Origin: CAWIKY01 sp963836905
GTDB taxonomy: Bacteria > Pseudomonadota > Alphaproteobacteria > Caulobacterales > Hyphomonadaceae
Reading direction: 5' to 3'
DNA length: 64,000 bases
Assembly (NCBI GenBank): GCA_963836905.1
Contig: CAWIKY010000006.1
Location: 248,001 to 312,000, forward strand
This document shows, in pieces, positions 48,554-58,493 of this stretch. Numbering within the stretch: the stretch's first letter is position 1; every line of letters begins with the position of its first letter. Made by a program: the position numbers and the translations under genes. The notes under the pieces were generated by a model. It was not told where the DNA came from. It was given only the letters and a program-made list of their open reading frames with translations, and made no database searches.

Positions 48554-48615
48554 CCTCCACACCTTGCAGTACACGGACCTGAACCGTGCGCGTCTACCAA
48601 TTCCGCCATCCGGGC
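48531..48615 (-). tRNA. tRNA-Leu (CAG anticodon)
   Basis: 85 bases including encoded CCA. The acceptor stem pairs GCCCGG with CCGGGC. The anticodon stem CACGG/CCGTG closes loop TTCAGGT with anticodon CAG. The T arm is GGTTCGAGTCC, and a long variable arm fits a class II tRNA-Leu. Its 3' end served as integration site for the element to the left. Confidence 0.96.
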
Positions 48616-48700
48616 CCGAACGCGAAGCGCGGTGTTTATCGAATGGCACCTGCAAGGTCAATTGAAGATTCCGCACCTTGTCTGTCCAAATGCATGGGCC

Positions 48701-50060
48701 CTAACCGGCAGGAATGGCGAAGATCGAGCGCAGGCCTCCAAGCGGCGAGACGCCCAGCGTCACGTCTCCGCCATGGCTTCGCGCCACGTCGCGCGCCAGT
48801 GCCAGACCGAGCCCGACGCCGGATGTGTTCTGGTTGCGGGCCGGGTCCAGCCGCGAGAACGGCCTGAAGGCCTCCTCGTATCGCTCAGGCGGAATGCCGG
48901 GCCCGTTGTCATCGACGATGACCTCGATCAGACGCGACCGGCGGTGGCCCTTCGCCGGACGAACGGTCACCCGCACGACCGAGGCGTGGTCAGCCGCATT
49001 GCCAACCAGATTGGCGACCGCGCGCTTGATGGCCAGCGGACGGACACGGGCTGACATGTGCGGGTCGGCAGTGACGGATACATCGGCGCGGTCACGGGTT
49101 GCGAGCGCGGCGGCGCGGGCGATGGCGGCGATATCGGCTTCTTCCACGCTCTCGCCTTCCTCGCCGCGGGCAAAGGCCAGGTATTCTTCCAGCATGGCCG
49201 ACATCTCGGACAGGTCCTCGCGGGCCGCCTTCAGGTCGTCGGAGGGTGGCATCAGCTCCAGTTGCAGCTTCAGCCGCGTCAGCGGGGTGCGCAGATCGTG
49301 ACTGACACCGGCCAGCATCGCCGTGCGCTGGTCAGCATGGGCGCGAATACGGTCGCGCATCTCGACGATCGCACGGGCGGCGCGGCGCACCTCCGTCGCC
49401 CCCGAGGCCCGAAAGCCGGTCATGTCCTCGCCGCGACCGAACCGCTCGGCGGCCGTTGCCAGCTTCAGGACGGAGCGGACCTGATTGCGCAGAAAGGCAA
49501 TGGCGATGGCGATCAGCAGGAGCGAGAAGACGATCACCCAGACGATAAAGATGTGACCGGTCGTGGCGAAGGTCCGGTCACGATCGGCCAAGAAGCTTCA
49601 GGGTGGCCGGTGCTGCATTCGCCGTTTCCCGCGTGCGGACGAAAATGGCGATCTGCGTTGTCGTCGCATCAATGTCGAAGCTGAAAGGGCGATCTTCCAA
49701 GCTGACGTTTAGTTCGTGGCGCAACAGCCCGTCCCGGCTTCTCTGCCAGATTGTGACGGGCTTTTGCGGCGGCAGGTTTGCGTCTTCGAGTATCTGAACG
49801 GGCAGGCGCATGGGACCAGCACTGGCGGCAAACAACGTCTCCGCCGCAACGCCACGCTCATAAAGCATGGCGATGGTGGCCGCATCCCCCGCCATTGTCT
49901 GCGAGAGTTTCCGGCTGACCTGCCGGATATGCGACTCAAAAAAGACAATGCTCATGACGAGCAGCAAGAGGACCAGCGGCAAGATTACGATCAGCAGGCT
50001 GCGGGCATAGAAGCCGCGCGGTGTGTAGTCACGGAACCGAAAGGACGGAAACCGCTTCAT
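48701..50060 (-). CDS. EnvZ-like sensor histidine kinase, one frameshift
   Basis: About 452 residues when read across a shift near 49590 (one extra A on the plus strand). The 5' piece has TM1 (SLLIVILPLVLLLLVMS) and a periplasmic domain. The 3' piece has TM2 (IFIVWVIVFSLLLIAIA), a HAMP, the phospho-His in GVSHDLRTPLTRLK, N box AVANLVGNAADHA and G boxes DDNGPGIP and SGVGLGLAL. The restored join reads LKLLADRDRTF. It overlaps the response-regulator gene by four bases. Confidence 0.88.
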
Positions 50061-50767
50061 GAGCGCGGTCCACTGCCCGGTATCAGCCGGTAGCCGACGC
50101 CGCGCACTGTCTTGATATGGACCGGATCGGACGGATCGGGCTCGATCTTGCTGCGCAGGCGGTTGATCTGTACGTCGACGGACCGGCTGGCCAGCGCCTG
50201 ATCAGAGGCCGCCAGAACATCGCGTTCAACCGCTTCGCCCGGCGTTTCGGCCAGCCGTGTCAGAAGCGCGGTTTCTGTTTCCGTCAGGCGAATGCGAACG
50301 TCGCCATCGGCCAGAATTCCGGTTTGCGGTACGAAGGTGAGACCGGAAAGTGCAATCGGCTCGGCCGGTTCGGCGGGCTCTGTGACAGGGGCTGCCGCTA
50401 CGGCGCGGCGCAGTATGGACCCGATACGCAAAGCCAGTTCTTCGGGTTCGAAGGGTTTGACGAGATAGTCGTCGGCCCCTGACTTCAAGCCGGTGATCCT
50501 GTCGGCGCTCTCGCCCCGTGCTGTCAGCATCAGCACCGGCGCTTCTGTGTGTGAGCGCATCCATTGCAGCAACGAGAGACCATCCTCGCCCGGCATCATC
50601 ACGTCGAGAACGCAGAGGTCGAAGTCCAGGGCCTGAAGCAGGGCACGGGCCGCCCGGGCATGGGCCGCGACCGAAACGCGGTAGCCCTCACGGGTCAGAT
50701 AGCGCTGCAGCAGACTGCGGATACGGTCATCATCATCGACGACCAGAATATGTGCCGGCTGGCTCAT
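50057..50767 (-). CDS. OmpR-family response regulator
   Basis: 236 residues. Receiver with VVDDDDRIRSLL, phosphoacceptor Asp in VLDVMMPGEDG, and KPFEPEELALR. The C-terminal winged helix ends SVDVQINRLRSKIE and VRGVGYRLIPG. The start overlaps the MarR gene and the stop overlaps the kinase gene, so marR-RR-HK is a tightly coupled operon. Likely controls envelope genes; targets unknown. Confidence 0.94.
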   Translation of the reverse strand: MSQPAHILVVDDDDRIRSLLQRYLTREGYRVSVAAHARAARALLQALDFDLCVLDVMMPGEDGLSLLQWMRSHTEAPVLMLTARGESADRITGLKSGADDYLVKPFEPEELALRIGSILRRAVAAAPVTEPAEPAEPIALSGLTFVPQTGILADGDVRIRLTETETALLTRLAETPGEAVERDVLAASDQALASRSVDVQINRLRSKIEPDPSDPVHIKTVRGVGYRLIPGSGPRS

Positions 50768-51258
50768 GTGCGCGCGTCTCCGGCCTGTTCCAGCGCATGG
50801 GCAAGTCGCAAGGCGCCTGCAACCGATGGCTCACCGGCCTTGCGAAAGGCATCGGTTGTCAGGGCGCGCAGGGCATCCAGCAGATCGGCGACAACGGCCT
50901 CGCCCGCATCCGAAAGCGTGACCGCGCGGGTTCGACCATCGCCGCCTGTTGCGCTGCGATGGACAAGTCCGCGCTCGGTCAGTTCGCTCAGAAGCCGCGC
51001 CATGGTCGGCACTGGCAGGCCCAGCGACTTGCGCAGCGTCGAAACGCCACTGGCCGGTGCGTGATGGATTTCCAGCAGCACATCTGTTTGCGCCGGATTG
51101 AGCCCTGCTTTCGCTCCGGCCTCGCGCACCTGTCGTGCCAGTCGTCTGGCACTGGCCAGAAGTTGCACTGCGCCCCTGTCCAGCGCGTTACCGGTCAGGA
51201 ACAGTCGACCGTCCATGGCGGGCGTTGCGGGGTCATTTCTGGCAGCGGGCGGTTTCAT
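50764..51258 (-). CDS. MarR family transcriptional regulator
   Basis: 164 residues. The winged helix-turn-helix reads LNPAQTDVLLEIHHAP, then VPTMARLLSELTERGLVHRS, with an arginine-bearing wing GGDGRTRAVTLSDAG. I prefer the ATG at 51258, which follows GAGCGG; an ATG at 51291 is possible. It is divergent from ilvE, with 123 bp between, so it may also control that promoter. Confidence 0.85.
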   Translation of the reverse strand: MKPPAARNDPATPAMDGRLFLTGNALDRGAVQLLASARRLARQVREAGAKAGLNPAQTDVLLEIHHAPASGVSTLRKSLGLPVPTMARLLSELTERGLVHRSATGGDGRTRAVTLSDAGEAVVADLLDALRALTTDAFRKAGEPSVAGALRLAHALEQAGDART

Positions 51259-51381
51259 TCCGCTCAGTGTGCCACGGAAACTGCTTGTCATTCCAGCGCG
51301 GTCTTGCATAACCGCCGCATCCGATTGACAGATGCGGGAACAGGGTCAGACTGGCTCTCTTCCGAACTCAGAGCAGGTAAC

Positions 51382-52263
51382 ATGGCGCTTATCCCCGATT
51401 ACGACGACCGCGACGGCTATATCTGGATGGATGGTACATTCGTGCCGTGGCGCGATACCAAGGTTCATGTCCTGACCCACGGCCTGCATTACGCCTCTGC
51501 CGTGTTCGAAGGCGAGCGGGCCTATGCGGGACAGATCTTCAAGTCGCGCGAACATTCCGAACGCCTTCACCGCTCGGCAGGACTTCTGGGCTTCGAGATA
51601 CCGTTCACGGTCGACGAGATCGAAGCGGCAAAGGTCGAGGCGTTGGCAAAGTCCGGGCTGGAATCCGCTTATGTGCGGGCCATCGCCTGGCGCGGGTCTG
51701 AAATGATGGGCGTCTCGGCCCAGAACAACACCATTCATCTGGCCATCGCTGTCTGGCACTGGGGCGATTATTTCGCCGACAAGATGAAGGGCATCCGCAT
51801 GAATCATGCGCCCTGGAAGCGTCCCTCGCCTGAAACCGCCCCATGCCGCTCCAAGGCGGCCGGCCTCTACATGATCTGTACATTGTCCAAGCATGCCGCT
51901 GAGCGCGAAGGCTACCAGGACGCGTTGATGCTGGACTGGCGCGGGCAGGTGGCAGAAGCGACCGGTGCCAACATCTTCTTCGTTCAGGACGGGGTGATAC
52001 ATACGCCGACACCCGATTGCTTCCTTGATGGCATCACGCGGCGCACGGTGATCGGGCTGGCGAAAGAGCGTCAGATTCAGGTTATCGAACGGGCGATCTT
52101 CCCTGAGGAACTCGACAGCTTTTCGGAATGCTTCATCACCGGTACCGCTGCCGAGGTGACCCCGGTCGCTGAAATCGGTGCGCATGTCTTCAAGCCAGGA
52201 GATCTGACAGCCGGTCTTGTGAGCGACTACGACAAGACCGTCCGCGCGCACGCAAAGGGCTGA
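51382..52263 (+). CDS. ilvE: Branched-chain amino acid aminotransferase
   Basis: 293 residues, PLP fold type IV. Typical blocks: VHVLTHGLHYASAVFEGERA, the PLP-Lys in PCRSKAAGLYMI (Lys), EATGANIFFVQDG, and TGTAAEVTPVAEIG. It interconverts Leu, Ile and Val with their 2-oxo acids. The gene order ilvE / marR / response regulator / kinase is common in alphaproteobacteria. A good terminator follows. Confidence 0.94.
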   Translation: MALIPDYDDRDGYIWMDGTFVPWRDTKVHVLTHGLHYASAVFEGERAYAGQIFKSREHSERLHRSAGLLGFEIPFTVDEIEAAKVEALAKSGLESAYVRAIAWRGSEMMGVSAQNNTIHLAIAVWHWGDYFADKMKGIRMNHAPWKRPSPETAPCRSKAAGLYMICTLSKHAAEREGYQDALMLDWRGQVAEATGANIFFVQDGVIHTPTPDCFLDGITRRTVIGLAKERQIQVIERAIFPEELDSFSECFITGTAAEVTPVAEIGAHVFKPGDLTAGLVSDYDKTVRAHAKG

Positions 52264-52347
52264 ACCCCGGACGCGTCTCCGGACGTATCGAAGCGCTGAT
52301 CCGAGGTTCAGCCTCCTGAAAGACGTGAACCGAAAACCTCATCCCGA

Positions 52348-52377
52348 CCCCTCTCCTTAGAAAGGCGAGGGGCTTTT
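52348..52377 (+). terminator. Rho-independent terminator after ilvE
   Basis: cccctctcctt (52348-52358), loop aga, aaggcgagggg (52362-52372) with one mismatch, then C and TTTT. A second small hairpin (ctcctt/aaggag) lies about 50 bp further and may serve the convergent cobS. Confidence 0.85.
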
Positions 52378-52466
52378 ACGCTTTGCCTTTACAGCCGTGC
52401 GCCTCCCTCTCCTTCGGGAAGGAGCGGGATCGAGGGCGAAGATGGTGTCTTCCAAAGGGCTGCTCT

Positions 52467-53450
52467 TCAGGCCACCTGCATCATCACGGCGCTTTCGGGC
52501 AGTTCCTTGCCAAAGCAGCGTTGGTAGAATTCGGCCACCACGGGGCGCTCGAGTTCATCGCACTTGTTAAGGAAGGTCATGCGGAAAGACTGACCAAGAT
52601 CGCCGAAGATACGCGCATTCTCGGCCCAGGTGATGACGGTGCGCGGGCTCATCACGGTCGATATATCGCCGTTCATGAAGGCGTTCCGTGTCATGTCGGC
52701 CAGGCGCACCATCTGGGAGAGGGTTTCTTTATCCATGTCCGGGATCTTGGACGCGACGATATCAACCTCGGCATCATGCTCCAGATAGTTGAGCGTTGTG
52801 ACGATGGACCATCTGTCCATCTGCCCCTGATTGAGTTGCTGCGTGCCATGATAAAGACCCGTCGTATCGCCGAGCCCTACCGTATTCGTCGTGGCGAACA
52901 GGCGGAAATACGGGTTCGGGGCGATCACGCGGTTCTGGTCGAGCAGGGTCAACCGGCCTGACGCTTCGAGAATGCGCTGGATCACGAACATCACATCGGG
53001 GCGACCTGCATCATACTCGTCAAAGACGATGGCGACATTGCGCTGCAACGCCCATGGCAGAATGCCTTCGCGAAACTCGGTGACCTGCTGGCCTTCTTTC
53101 AGAACGATGGCGTCCTTGCCGACCAGATCAATGCGGCTGACATGGCTGTCGAGGTTGACGCGTATCATCGGCCAGTTCAGGCGCGCGGCCACCTGCTCGA
53201 TGTGGGTGGATTTGCCGGTGCCGTGATAGCCCTGCACCATCACGCGCCGGTTGTGCTGGAAACCGGCGAGTATGGCCATCGTCGTCTGTGGATCGAAGCG
53301 GTAGGCCTCGTCGAATTCCGGTACGTATTCGGTCTTCTTGGCGAACCCCTGAACAACCAGGTCGCTGTCGATACCAAAGGTCTCACGGACCGAAATATCC
53401 ACATCCGGAACCATGTCGGTGAGTTCGTCGGAGGCGGTGATGACTGTCAT
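52467..53450 (-). CDS. cobS: CobS-type AAA+ ATPase (cobaltochelatase subunit family)
   Basis: 327 residues. Walker A GYHGTGKSTHIEQVA, Walker B VAIVFDEYDAGRPD, sensor LFATTNTVGLGD, and the family end RCFGKELPESAVMMQVA. With CobT it forms the ATPase part of aerobic cobaltochelatase. No cobT or cobN lies next to it: the gene stops facing the convergent ilvE. In many alphaproteobacteria this gene is near bolA and a J-domain gene, as here (about 2-3 kb away). Confidence 0.93.
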   Translation of the reverse strand: MTVITASDELTDMVPDVDISVRETFGIDSDLVVQGFAKKTEYVPEFDEAYRFDPQTTMAILAGFQHNRRVMVQGYHGTGKSTHIEQVAARLNWPMIRVNLDSHVSRIDLVGKDAIVLKEGQQVTEFREGILPWALQRNVAIVFDEYDAGRPDVMFVIQRILEASGRLTLLDQNRVIAPNPYFRLFATTNTVGLGDTTGLYHGTQQLNQGQMDRWSIVTTLNYLEHDAEVDIVASKIPDMDKETLSQMVRLADMTRNAFMNGDISTVMSPRTVITWAENARIFGDLGQSFRMTFLNKCDELERPVVAEFYQRCFGKELPESAVMMQVA

Positions 53451-53669
53451 GCTGGATATGTCCCGGTCGGTGATTGCGTACCGTGCTTATCTAGAGCCTG
53501 CGCGCGGGATTGGAAACCATTCCGCTGCGGCAACAGGGATGATCCGCGTTCAGCGTGCAGATTATCGCCGCTGCCTCCCCTTTCGCGGGTATGTTCGAGG
53601 CCGTCTGGTTATGGCAGGCTCTGCCTGTCGAGAGGCCGGTAATCTGCCCGGGAAAGGGAACATACCTGC

Positions 53670-54908
53670 ATGACCATCATCAGAGCACTTCTCTGCAGCT
53701 TTATGTTTGGCGCGGCGATCCTGCCCGCCACAGCGCAACAGCCAACACCGGACGCACTTGCACAGGCGCGCTCGTATGAAGCAGGGCAGGGCGTGCCACG
53801 TGATCCCTACACGGCGTTTGATCTCTATGCGGGCTCTGAAACAGCGGAGGGCTTCGAGAACGCTGCACGAATGAAGCTTTCTGGCCTCGTCCCGAATGAC
53901 GAGGTGGCCAGTGACAACGCCTTTGCGCTCTATCTCTATGAGCAGTGCGCAGAGCTTGGACGTGTCACCTGCATGACGTCAGCCGCGCGGCTCTATGAAG
54001 CGCCGCCGGTGGGCATCGAGCAAAGCCTGTCGCAGGCGACGCATCTTTATCGCAAGGCCTATGAAGCGGGCGCGACCAAATCCGATGCCGAATATGCAAA
54101 CATCGCCCGTGTATCGGCGCAGGCGTTCGAGCGGGCCGAGATGCTTCGTGATCAGGGCGAACACTGGGACGCCTATCATGAGTTCGAAACTCTGTGCGAC
54201 CTCAAGGTTCCTGCAGCCTGTTACTGGCTTGGAAAATACCGCGGCGCGGCAAACTCGCCTTACGGGTATGATCCTGCCGCCGCACTGCGACCGCTTGCGT
54301 TTGCGTGCGACCTCTCCGTCCCGGGAGCATGCGCCGACCATGCCGGTCTTACCGTGTTTGTCGGGCCGACTGCGGCAGGCGCGGACCACGGCCGGCGGGC
54401 CGAGCGGACCTTGCGAGGGCTCTGCGACGCGGCCACCCCGGATTATGAGGCGTGTTTCCGCGTCTCTGTCCTGCACTATTTCACAGGCTATGGGCTGGGC
54501 GACTGGAAGACGATGAAGTCATACACCACCAAAAGCTGTCTGCAGGGCAGTATTGATGCGGCGTGCAGCGCGATGGTGGACCTGATCAACCGGGAAACTG
54601 CGCCCGCCCGCGCAGCGATGGGCGCGGCGGGTTCGCGCCCCGGAGGATCATCGGGGGGTAATTGGGGCCGGTCAGTCGACAATGCCGTCGGCGGCTTCTT
54701 TGCCGCGCTTCTCAGCGGTTCGGCTGAATATGCGGCGACCGGCAATGTCGGCGCGTCCAGCAGCTATTCGCGGTCCAGCTCCTACACGCCGTCGAACAAT
54801 GTCTCGACATGGCAAGCGAACCGGGACTGGAACAACGCTCTTCGCAGTACAGCCAGCATCGGTACAGCCTACAGGTCCAGTTGCAGACCGGGAAACCCGT
54901 ATTGCTGA
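53670..54908 (+). CDS. Sel1-like repeat exported protein
   Basis: 412 residues with signal peptide (FMFGAAILPATAQ). The middle shows Sel1/TPR-like repeats rich in Cys pairs, such as NAFALYLYEQCAELGRVTCM and RPLAFACDLSVPGACADHAG. The C-terminus is Gly/Ser-rich (GGSSGGNWGRSVDNAVGG; SSYSRSSSYTP) and ends in a CRPGNPYC motif. Regular Cys spacing suggests disulfides in the periplasm. Function unknown. It is inserted between cobS and the J-domain/bolA pair. Confidence 0.75.
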   Translation: MTIIRALLCSFMFGAAILPATAQQPTPDALAQARSYEAGQGVPRDPYTAFDLYAGSETAEGFENAARMKLSGLVPNDEVASDNAFALYLYEQCAELGRVTCMTSAARLYEAPPVGIEQSLSQATHLYRKAYEAGATKSDAEYANIARVSAQAFERAEMLRDQGEHWDAYHEFETLCDLKVPAACYWLGKYRGAANSPYGYDPAAALRPLAFACDLSVPGACADHAGLTVFVGPTAAGADHGRRAERTLRGLCDAATPDYEACFRVSVLHYFTGYGLGDWKTMKSYTTKSCLQGSIDAACSAMVDLINRETAPARAAMGAAGSRPGGSSGGNWGRSVDNAVGGFFAALLSGSAEYAATGNVGASSSYSRSSSYTPSNNVSTWQANRDWNNALRSTASIGTAYRSSCRPGNPYC

Positions 54909-55052
54909 CACTGCCCGATGCACGAACACTGGACGCCGCCGGACCGCCGCTGCAAGACTTGCGGGAACAAGAGATCAACTCCAGGCAGCTTTCCCGGTTT
55001 TGCGGTACGCAAAGACCGGGATCCAGATGAGCTCATCCCACTGATTGGAAAG

Positions 55053-55376
55053 TCAGCTTTGCCCTGTGCACTGATACTTCATGACAACGCGGGTCCGCAT
55101 GCAGCCGGAGACACTCGGATTGATGCAGCTCTTCTCTTGCGAACCGACCGGCTCGACATCCGTATAGCCCCAACCTTCGCACCGGCTTTTGGCAACGGCC
55201 TTGGAGGCGGCGTCGTTAATAATGATGAGTTCCGTGAAGCCGTAATCTGTCCCCATTTCAATCGTGCCGTCTGCCTGTGTCAGCCGAAGGGGAGTCATCG
55301 TTTTGCGTTCAGGTGTCGTGGTGGCGCACGCGGACACAACAAGGGCCAGTGCGAGGGTCGCCAAAGTTCTGTTCAT
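55053..55376 (-). CDS. YecR-like small lipoprotein
   Basis: 107 residues. Lipobox VVSAC after a hydrophobic signal. The mature part carries a Cys/Trp pattern (SRCEGWGYTDVEPVG, then KSCINPSVSGCM, then YQC) that resembles YecR-type lipoproteins. The family assignment is from memory of the pattern and is tentative. I used the second Met (55376), which gives a normal signal. Confidence 0.68.
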   Translation of the reverse strand: MNRTLATLALALVVSACATTTPERKTMTPLRLTQADGTIEMGTDYGFTELIIINDAASKAVAKSRCEGWGYTDVEPVGSQEKSCINPSVSGCMRTRVVMKYQCTGQS

Positions 55377-55469
55377 GGTCTGCCTCATGTTCAGGTGAGA
55401 TCATCCAATCTCGAACGGGGCTGAATATCAATCGCTTGCCTTGCCGGTCCGCGCCTGCGCGGCGGCTGG

Positions 55470-56111
55470 TCACTGCGGGGGTGCTGCGCCGTCCTGTGTC
55501 AGGCCTGCCGCCTTGAGCGTCTTGAAGGCCCGCAACACGCGCGCCAGCTTGTGCTCGGAGGAGCGGTCGCCGCCGTTCGCATCGGGGTGGAAGCGCTTCA
55601 CGTAATCTGAATAGCGTTCGCGGATTTCCTTGGCATCTGCCGATTCCGGCAAGTCCAGTTCCGACAGCGCACGCGCCTGCAGCCGCGTCCGTTTGGGTTT
55701 GCGCGGGTCCTTGATGCGGGCTTTCTTGCCCGTGGTCATGCTGTCTATACCGGCCCAGATGCGCGGGTCGCCGCTGCGCAGCTTGGCCTTGCCGCCGACC
55801 GGGCCCTGACCAAAGCGCCATGTCTGGCGGTGACCGTAGGCAGCCGATGCATTGAACGCGGTCATTTCCTCTTCGGTCATGCTGTCGAAGAAATTCCATG
55901 CGCGGTTATACTCAGCCGCGTGACGCTGGCAAAACCAGTGCGTTTCATGGGCGGGCGCACCGGGCTTGGGCGCCTTGTGTTCTCCGGCAAGATCGCAACC
56001 CTGATGTTCACAGGTTCGCGTTTCCTTTGCCTTGGCCCGCGACGTCTCGTCCTTTGGGGGACGAACGCGGATATCCTTGAACTTGACGCGATAGGGATCT
56101 TCTTGTGACAT
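55470..56111 (-). CDS. J-domain protein with C-terminal J domain
   Basis: 213 residues. The N-terminal half has Cys/His pairs (CEHQGCDLAGEH; WFCQRHAAEYN) that could bind metal. The J domain is at the C-terminus with HPD (VKRFHPDANGGDR). This protein type sits next to bolA and cobS in many alphaproteobacteria. It starts divergently to bolA with 17 bp between the ATGs I chose. It would stimulate an Hsp70; its client is unknown. Confidence 0.88.
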   Translation of the reverse strand: MSQEDPYRVKFKDIRVRPPKDETSRAKAKETRTCEHQGCDLAGEHKAPKPGAPAHETHWFCQRHAAEYNRAWNFFDSMTEEEMTAFNASAAYGHRQTWRFGQGPVGGKAKLRSGDPRIWAGIDSMTTGKKARIKDPRKPKRTRLQARALSELDLPESADAKEIRERYSDYVKRFHPDANGGDRSSEHKLARVLRAFKTLKAAGLTQDGAAPPQ

Positions 56112-56128
56112 GTCCCTATAGTGGCGTC

Positions 56129-56419
56129 ATGCGGTTAACGAGGCAAGAAGTGACATCGCGGCGAACACGCATCTTTCAGCGACTCAAGGACACATTCGAT
56201 CCGGCCAGTGTGACTGTCGAGGATGAATCCCGCCTGCATGCGGGCCATGCGGGAGCCAGCCCCGAAGGTGAGACGCATTTTTTCGTGTCGGTCAGGACGC
56301 CTGCTTTTTCGGGAATGAGCCGCGTGGCGATGCACCGCGCGGTCAATGCAGCGCTTTCAGACGAGTTCGACGCAGGCCTGCATGCACTGCGCCTCGATGT
56401 CGGCGTGCCAACGCGCTGA
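56129..56419 (+). CDS. BolA family protein
   Basis: 96 residues with the BolA fold: IFQRLKDTFDPASVTVEDES, the HAGHAGASPEGETHFFVSV core (conserved His), and ALSDEFDAGLHALRLDV. BolA proteins pair with monothiol glutaredoxins and can affect Fe-S handling and transcription. I used the ATG at 56129, which fits family length; one at 56105 is also open. It converges on gspD with 6 bp between stops. Confidence 0.9.
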   Translation: MRLTRQEVTSRRTRIFQRLKDTFDPASVTVEDESRLHAGHAGASPEGETHFFVSVRTPAFSGMSRVAMHRAVNAALSDEFDAGLHALRLDVGVPTR

Positions 56420-56425
56420 GCGCCG

Positions 56426-58483
56426 TCAGTAGATGCCGTCAACGCTTGCCGGAAGACGGCGCGGATCGCCGTTCAGAAGCAGGCTGCCTGTCTCTTCGGC
56501 GCGCATTTCAGCAGCCCGCAACGTCTCATAGCGTTCCGAGGAGGCGATATTGACCTCAGCCCGGGTGCGCAGAATTCGCGGACGCAGAAACACGAACAAC
56601 GTGCGCCGGGTACCGCTTTCTGTCGTATTGCGGAACAACGCACCAGCCAGCGGAATGTCGCCGAGAACCGGCACTTTGCTGACGGCATTGAGCCGGTCAT
56701 CGGTAATCAACCCGCCCAGCACGACTGTTCCGCCATTATCGGCCAGAACCGTAGTCTGTATCGAGCGCCGGTTGGTAACCAGATCGGAGGCTCCGGGAAC
56801 GCTTGCGTTGATGAGCGAGGAGACTTCCTGTGTGACCTCCAGCCGGATCACGTCGCCATCATAGATGCGCGGCAGGACGCGCAGGGTAATGCCGACGTCT
56901 TCGCGCTCAATGGTCGTGAAGGGATTGGTAGAATTACCGGCCGTGGTGAAGCTGCCGGTTCTGAAGGGTACATTCTGGCCGACCACGATTTCTGCCGGTT
57001 CATTGTCCAGCGTGGTCAGGCTCGGCGTCGACAGAAGGTTGGCCTTGCTGGAGGTTCCGAAGGCCTGGATCAGCACGCCGAAATTGCCGCCGTCGGACAA
57101 GCCCAGCGACAGCCCGTCCTCGGTCAACCCGATGGCTGCGGGCGCGCCCAGAATGGCAAGGATACGCCGTAGCGACAGGCCCTGATCGGAGAACGACGTC
57201 GCGGCCACGCTGCCATCAGGTGCCGCCTCGCCAAAGCCCAGCTGGACGCCCAGTTGCTCGGCCGCATCGCCGGTAATCTCCACGATTGCGGCTTCGATCA
57301 GCACTTGCGGTCGACGCAGGTCGAGTTGCCCGATCAGTGTTTCGATCTCTGCGATGGCCCCCGGCGTTCCGCGCACGACAATAGCATTGATTTCCCGCGC
57401 AGCCTGGATCGAGAGATCCGGTGTCGAGAGACCTGCACTGGTTGGACGCTCCGGCCTTGCCAACCGGTCGGGTGTGTCGCCAAATGTCCCGTTCCGGTTT
57501 GGAAGGACGCCTGCAATAGCCGGATTATCGGCCAGAGTTGCGATCCGTCCGCTAGCCGGGTCAAAGCTGTCTCCCGCGCCCGCGCCCTGCAACGCACCTG
57601 CCACCGGGTTGGTCACCGCCGGTCCGCCATTGCCGACAAGCCCGCTGAGAATATCCGTCACGGTTTCCGCATCGGAGTTGGCGAGTTTGAAGACGCGTGT
57701 CTGGATGGAGGCGCTTGCGGGCGTATCGAGTGCTGCGATCATCCGCGTGATTTCATCGATCTGGCGGTCGTTCCCACGAACGAGTATCTGGTTAGAGCGG
57801 GCATCGGCGGCCAGTCTTGCGCCGGTTTCTCCGCTCATGCGGCCTGCGATTTCGACGAGTTCCTCGGCGGATGCGTAGCGAACGGGAATGGCCAGAAGCT
57901 CGGTGCCGCTTGCCCCGTCGATCTGGCGGGCGAGGCTCGCGACGCGCTCCACATCGCCTGCATAGCCGGTGACGATCACGGCATTGGGTTCGGCAAAGGC
58001 CTGAACGCCGCCCACCGCGCTGACGAATGGTGAAAGAGCACGTGCCGCCTCGGCGGACGGCAAGCTGTCGAGGGGAATGAGGCGCGTGACCAGTTCGCTG
58101 TCAGCGCCGCCGCGAGCGCCGTAGCCATAGGGGCCCCCGCCGCGCGCTTCTGCAAGCGGGATCACACGCCAGCCGGAACCGGATGCCACCGCCGCATAGC
58201 CGTTCACGCGCAGGACGCTGTTGAACAATTCCCAGAACGCCTGCCTCGCTGAGCGGCTCGTTCGAGATCACGGTGACGTTGCCGGTGACCGCCGGATCGA
58301 GGATCAGCGTCCGCCCTGTGACGTTGGACACCTCCTCGGCAAACGTTGCGATATCGACGTCGCGGACGTTCAGAATATAGCTGCCATCGGACTGCGCCAC
58401 TGCCGGGGCACAAGCATCGTCAGGACGAGTGAGACAGCAAGACACGATGCCCGCAGACAGGAGAGGAAAGAGGCACGCAGCAT
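56426..58483 (-). CDS. gspD: Type II secretion secretin GspD, two frameshifts near N-terminus
   Basis: About 685 residues. N0 domain: SYILNVRDVDIATFAEEVS and VTVISNEPLSEAG. N1-N3 domains: NQILVRGNDRQIDEIT and QVLIEAAIVEITGDAAEQLG. The secretin domain has VPFRTGSFTTAG and LGDIPLAGALFRN. One extra base at 58236-58237 splits the gene; deleting it gives LSEAGVWELFNSVLRV. A second shift near 58405 joins the ATG-initiated signal peptide (SFLSCLRASCLAVSLVLTML) to AVAQSDGSYI. Outer-membrane channel of the T2SS. It lies last in the gspG-I-C-D operon. Confidence 0.88.
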
Positions 58484-58493
58484 GGATCAAGCC

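Noticed and set aside
48324..48609. N-terminal extension of the integrase starting inside tRNA-Leu (MAELVDAHGSG...)
   Set aside because: A classic artefact of translating a tRNA-Leu; the protein family starts near the TTG at 48324.
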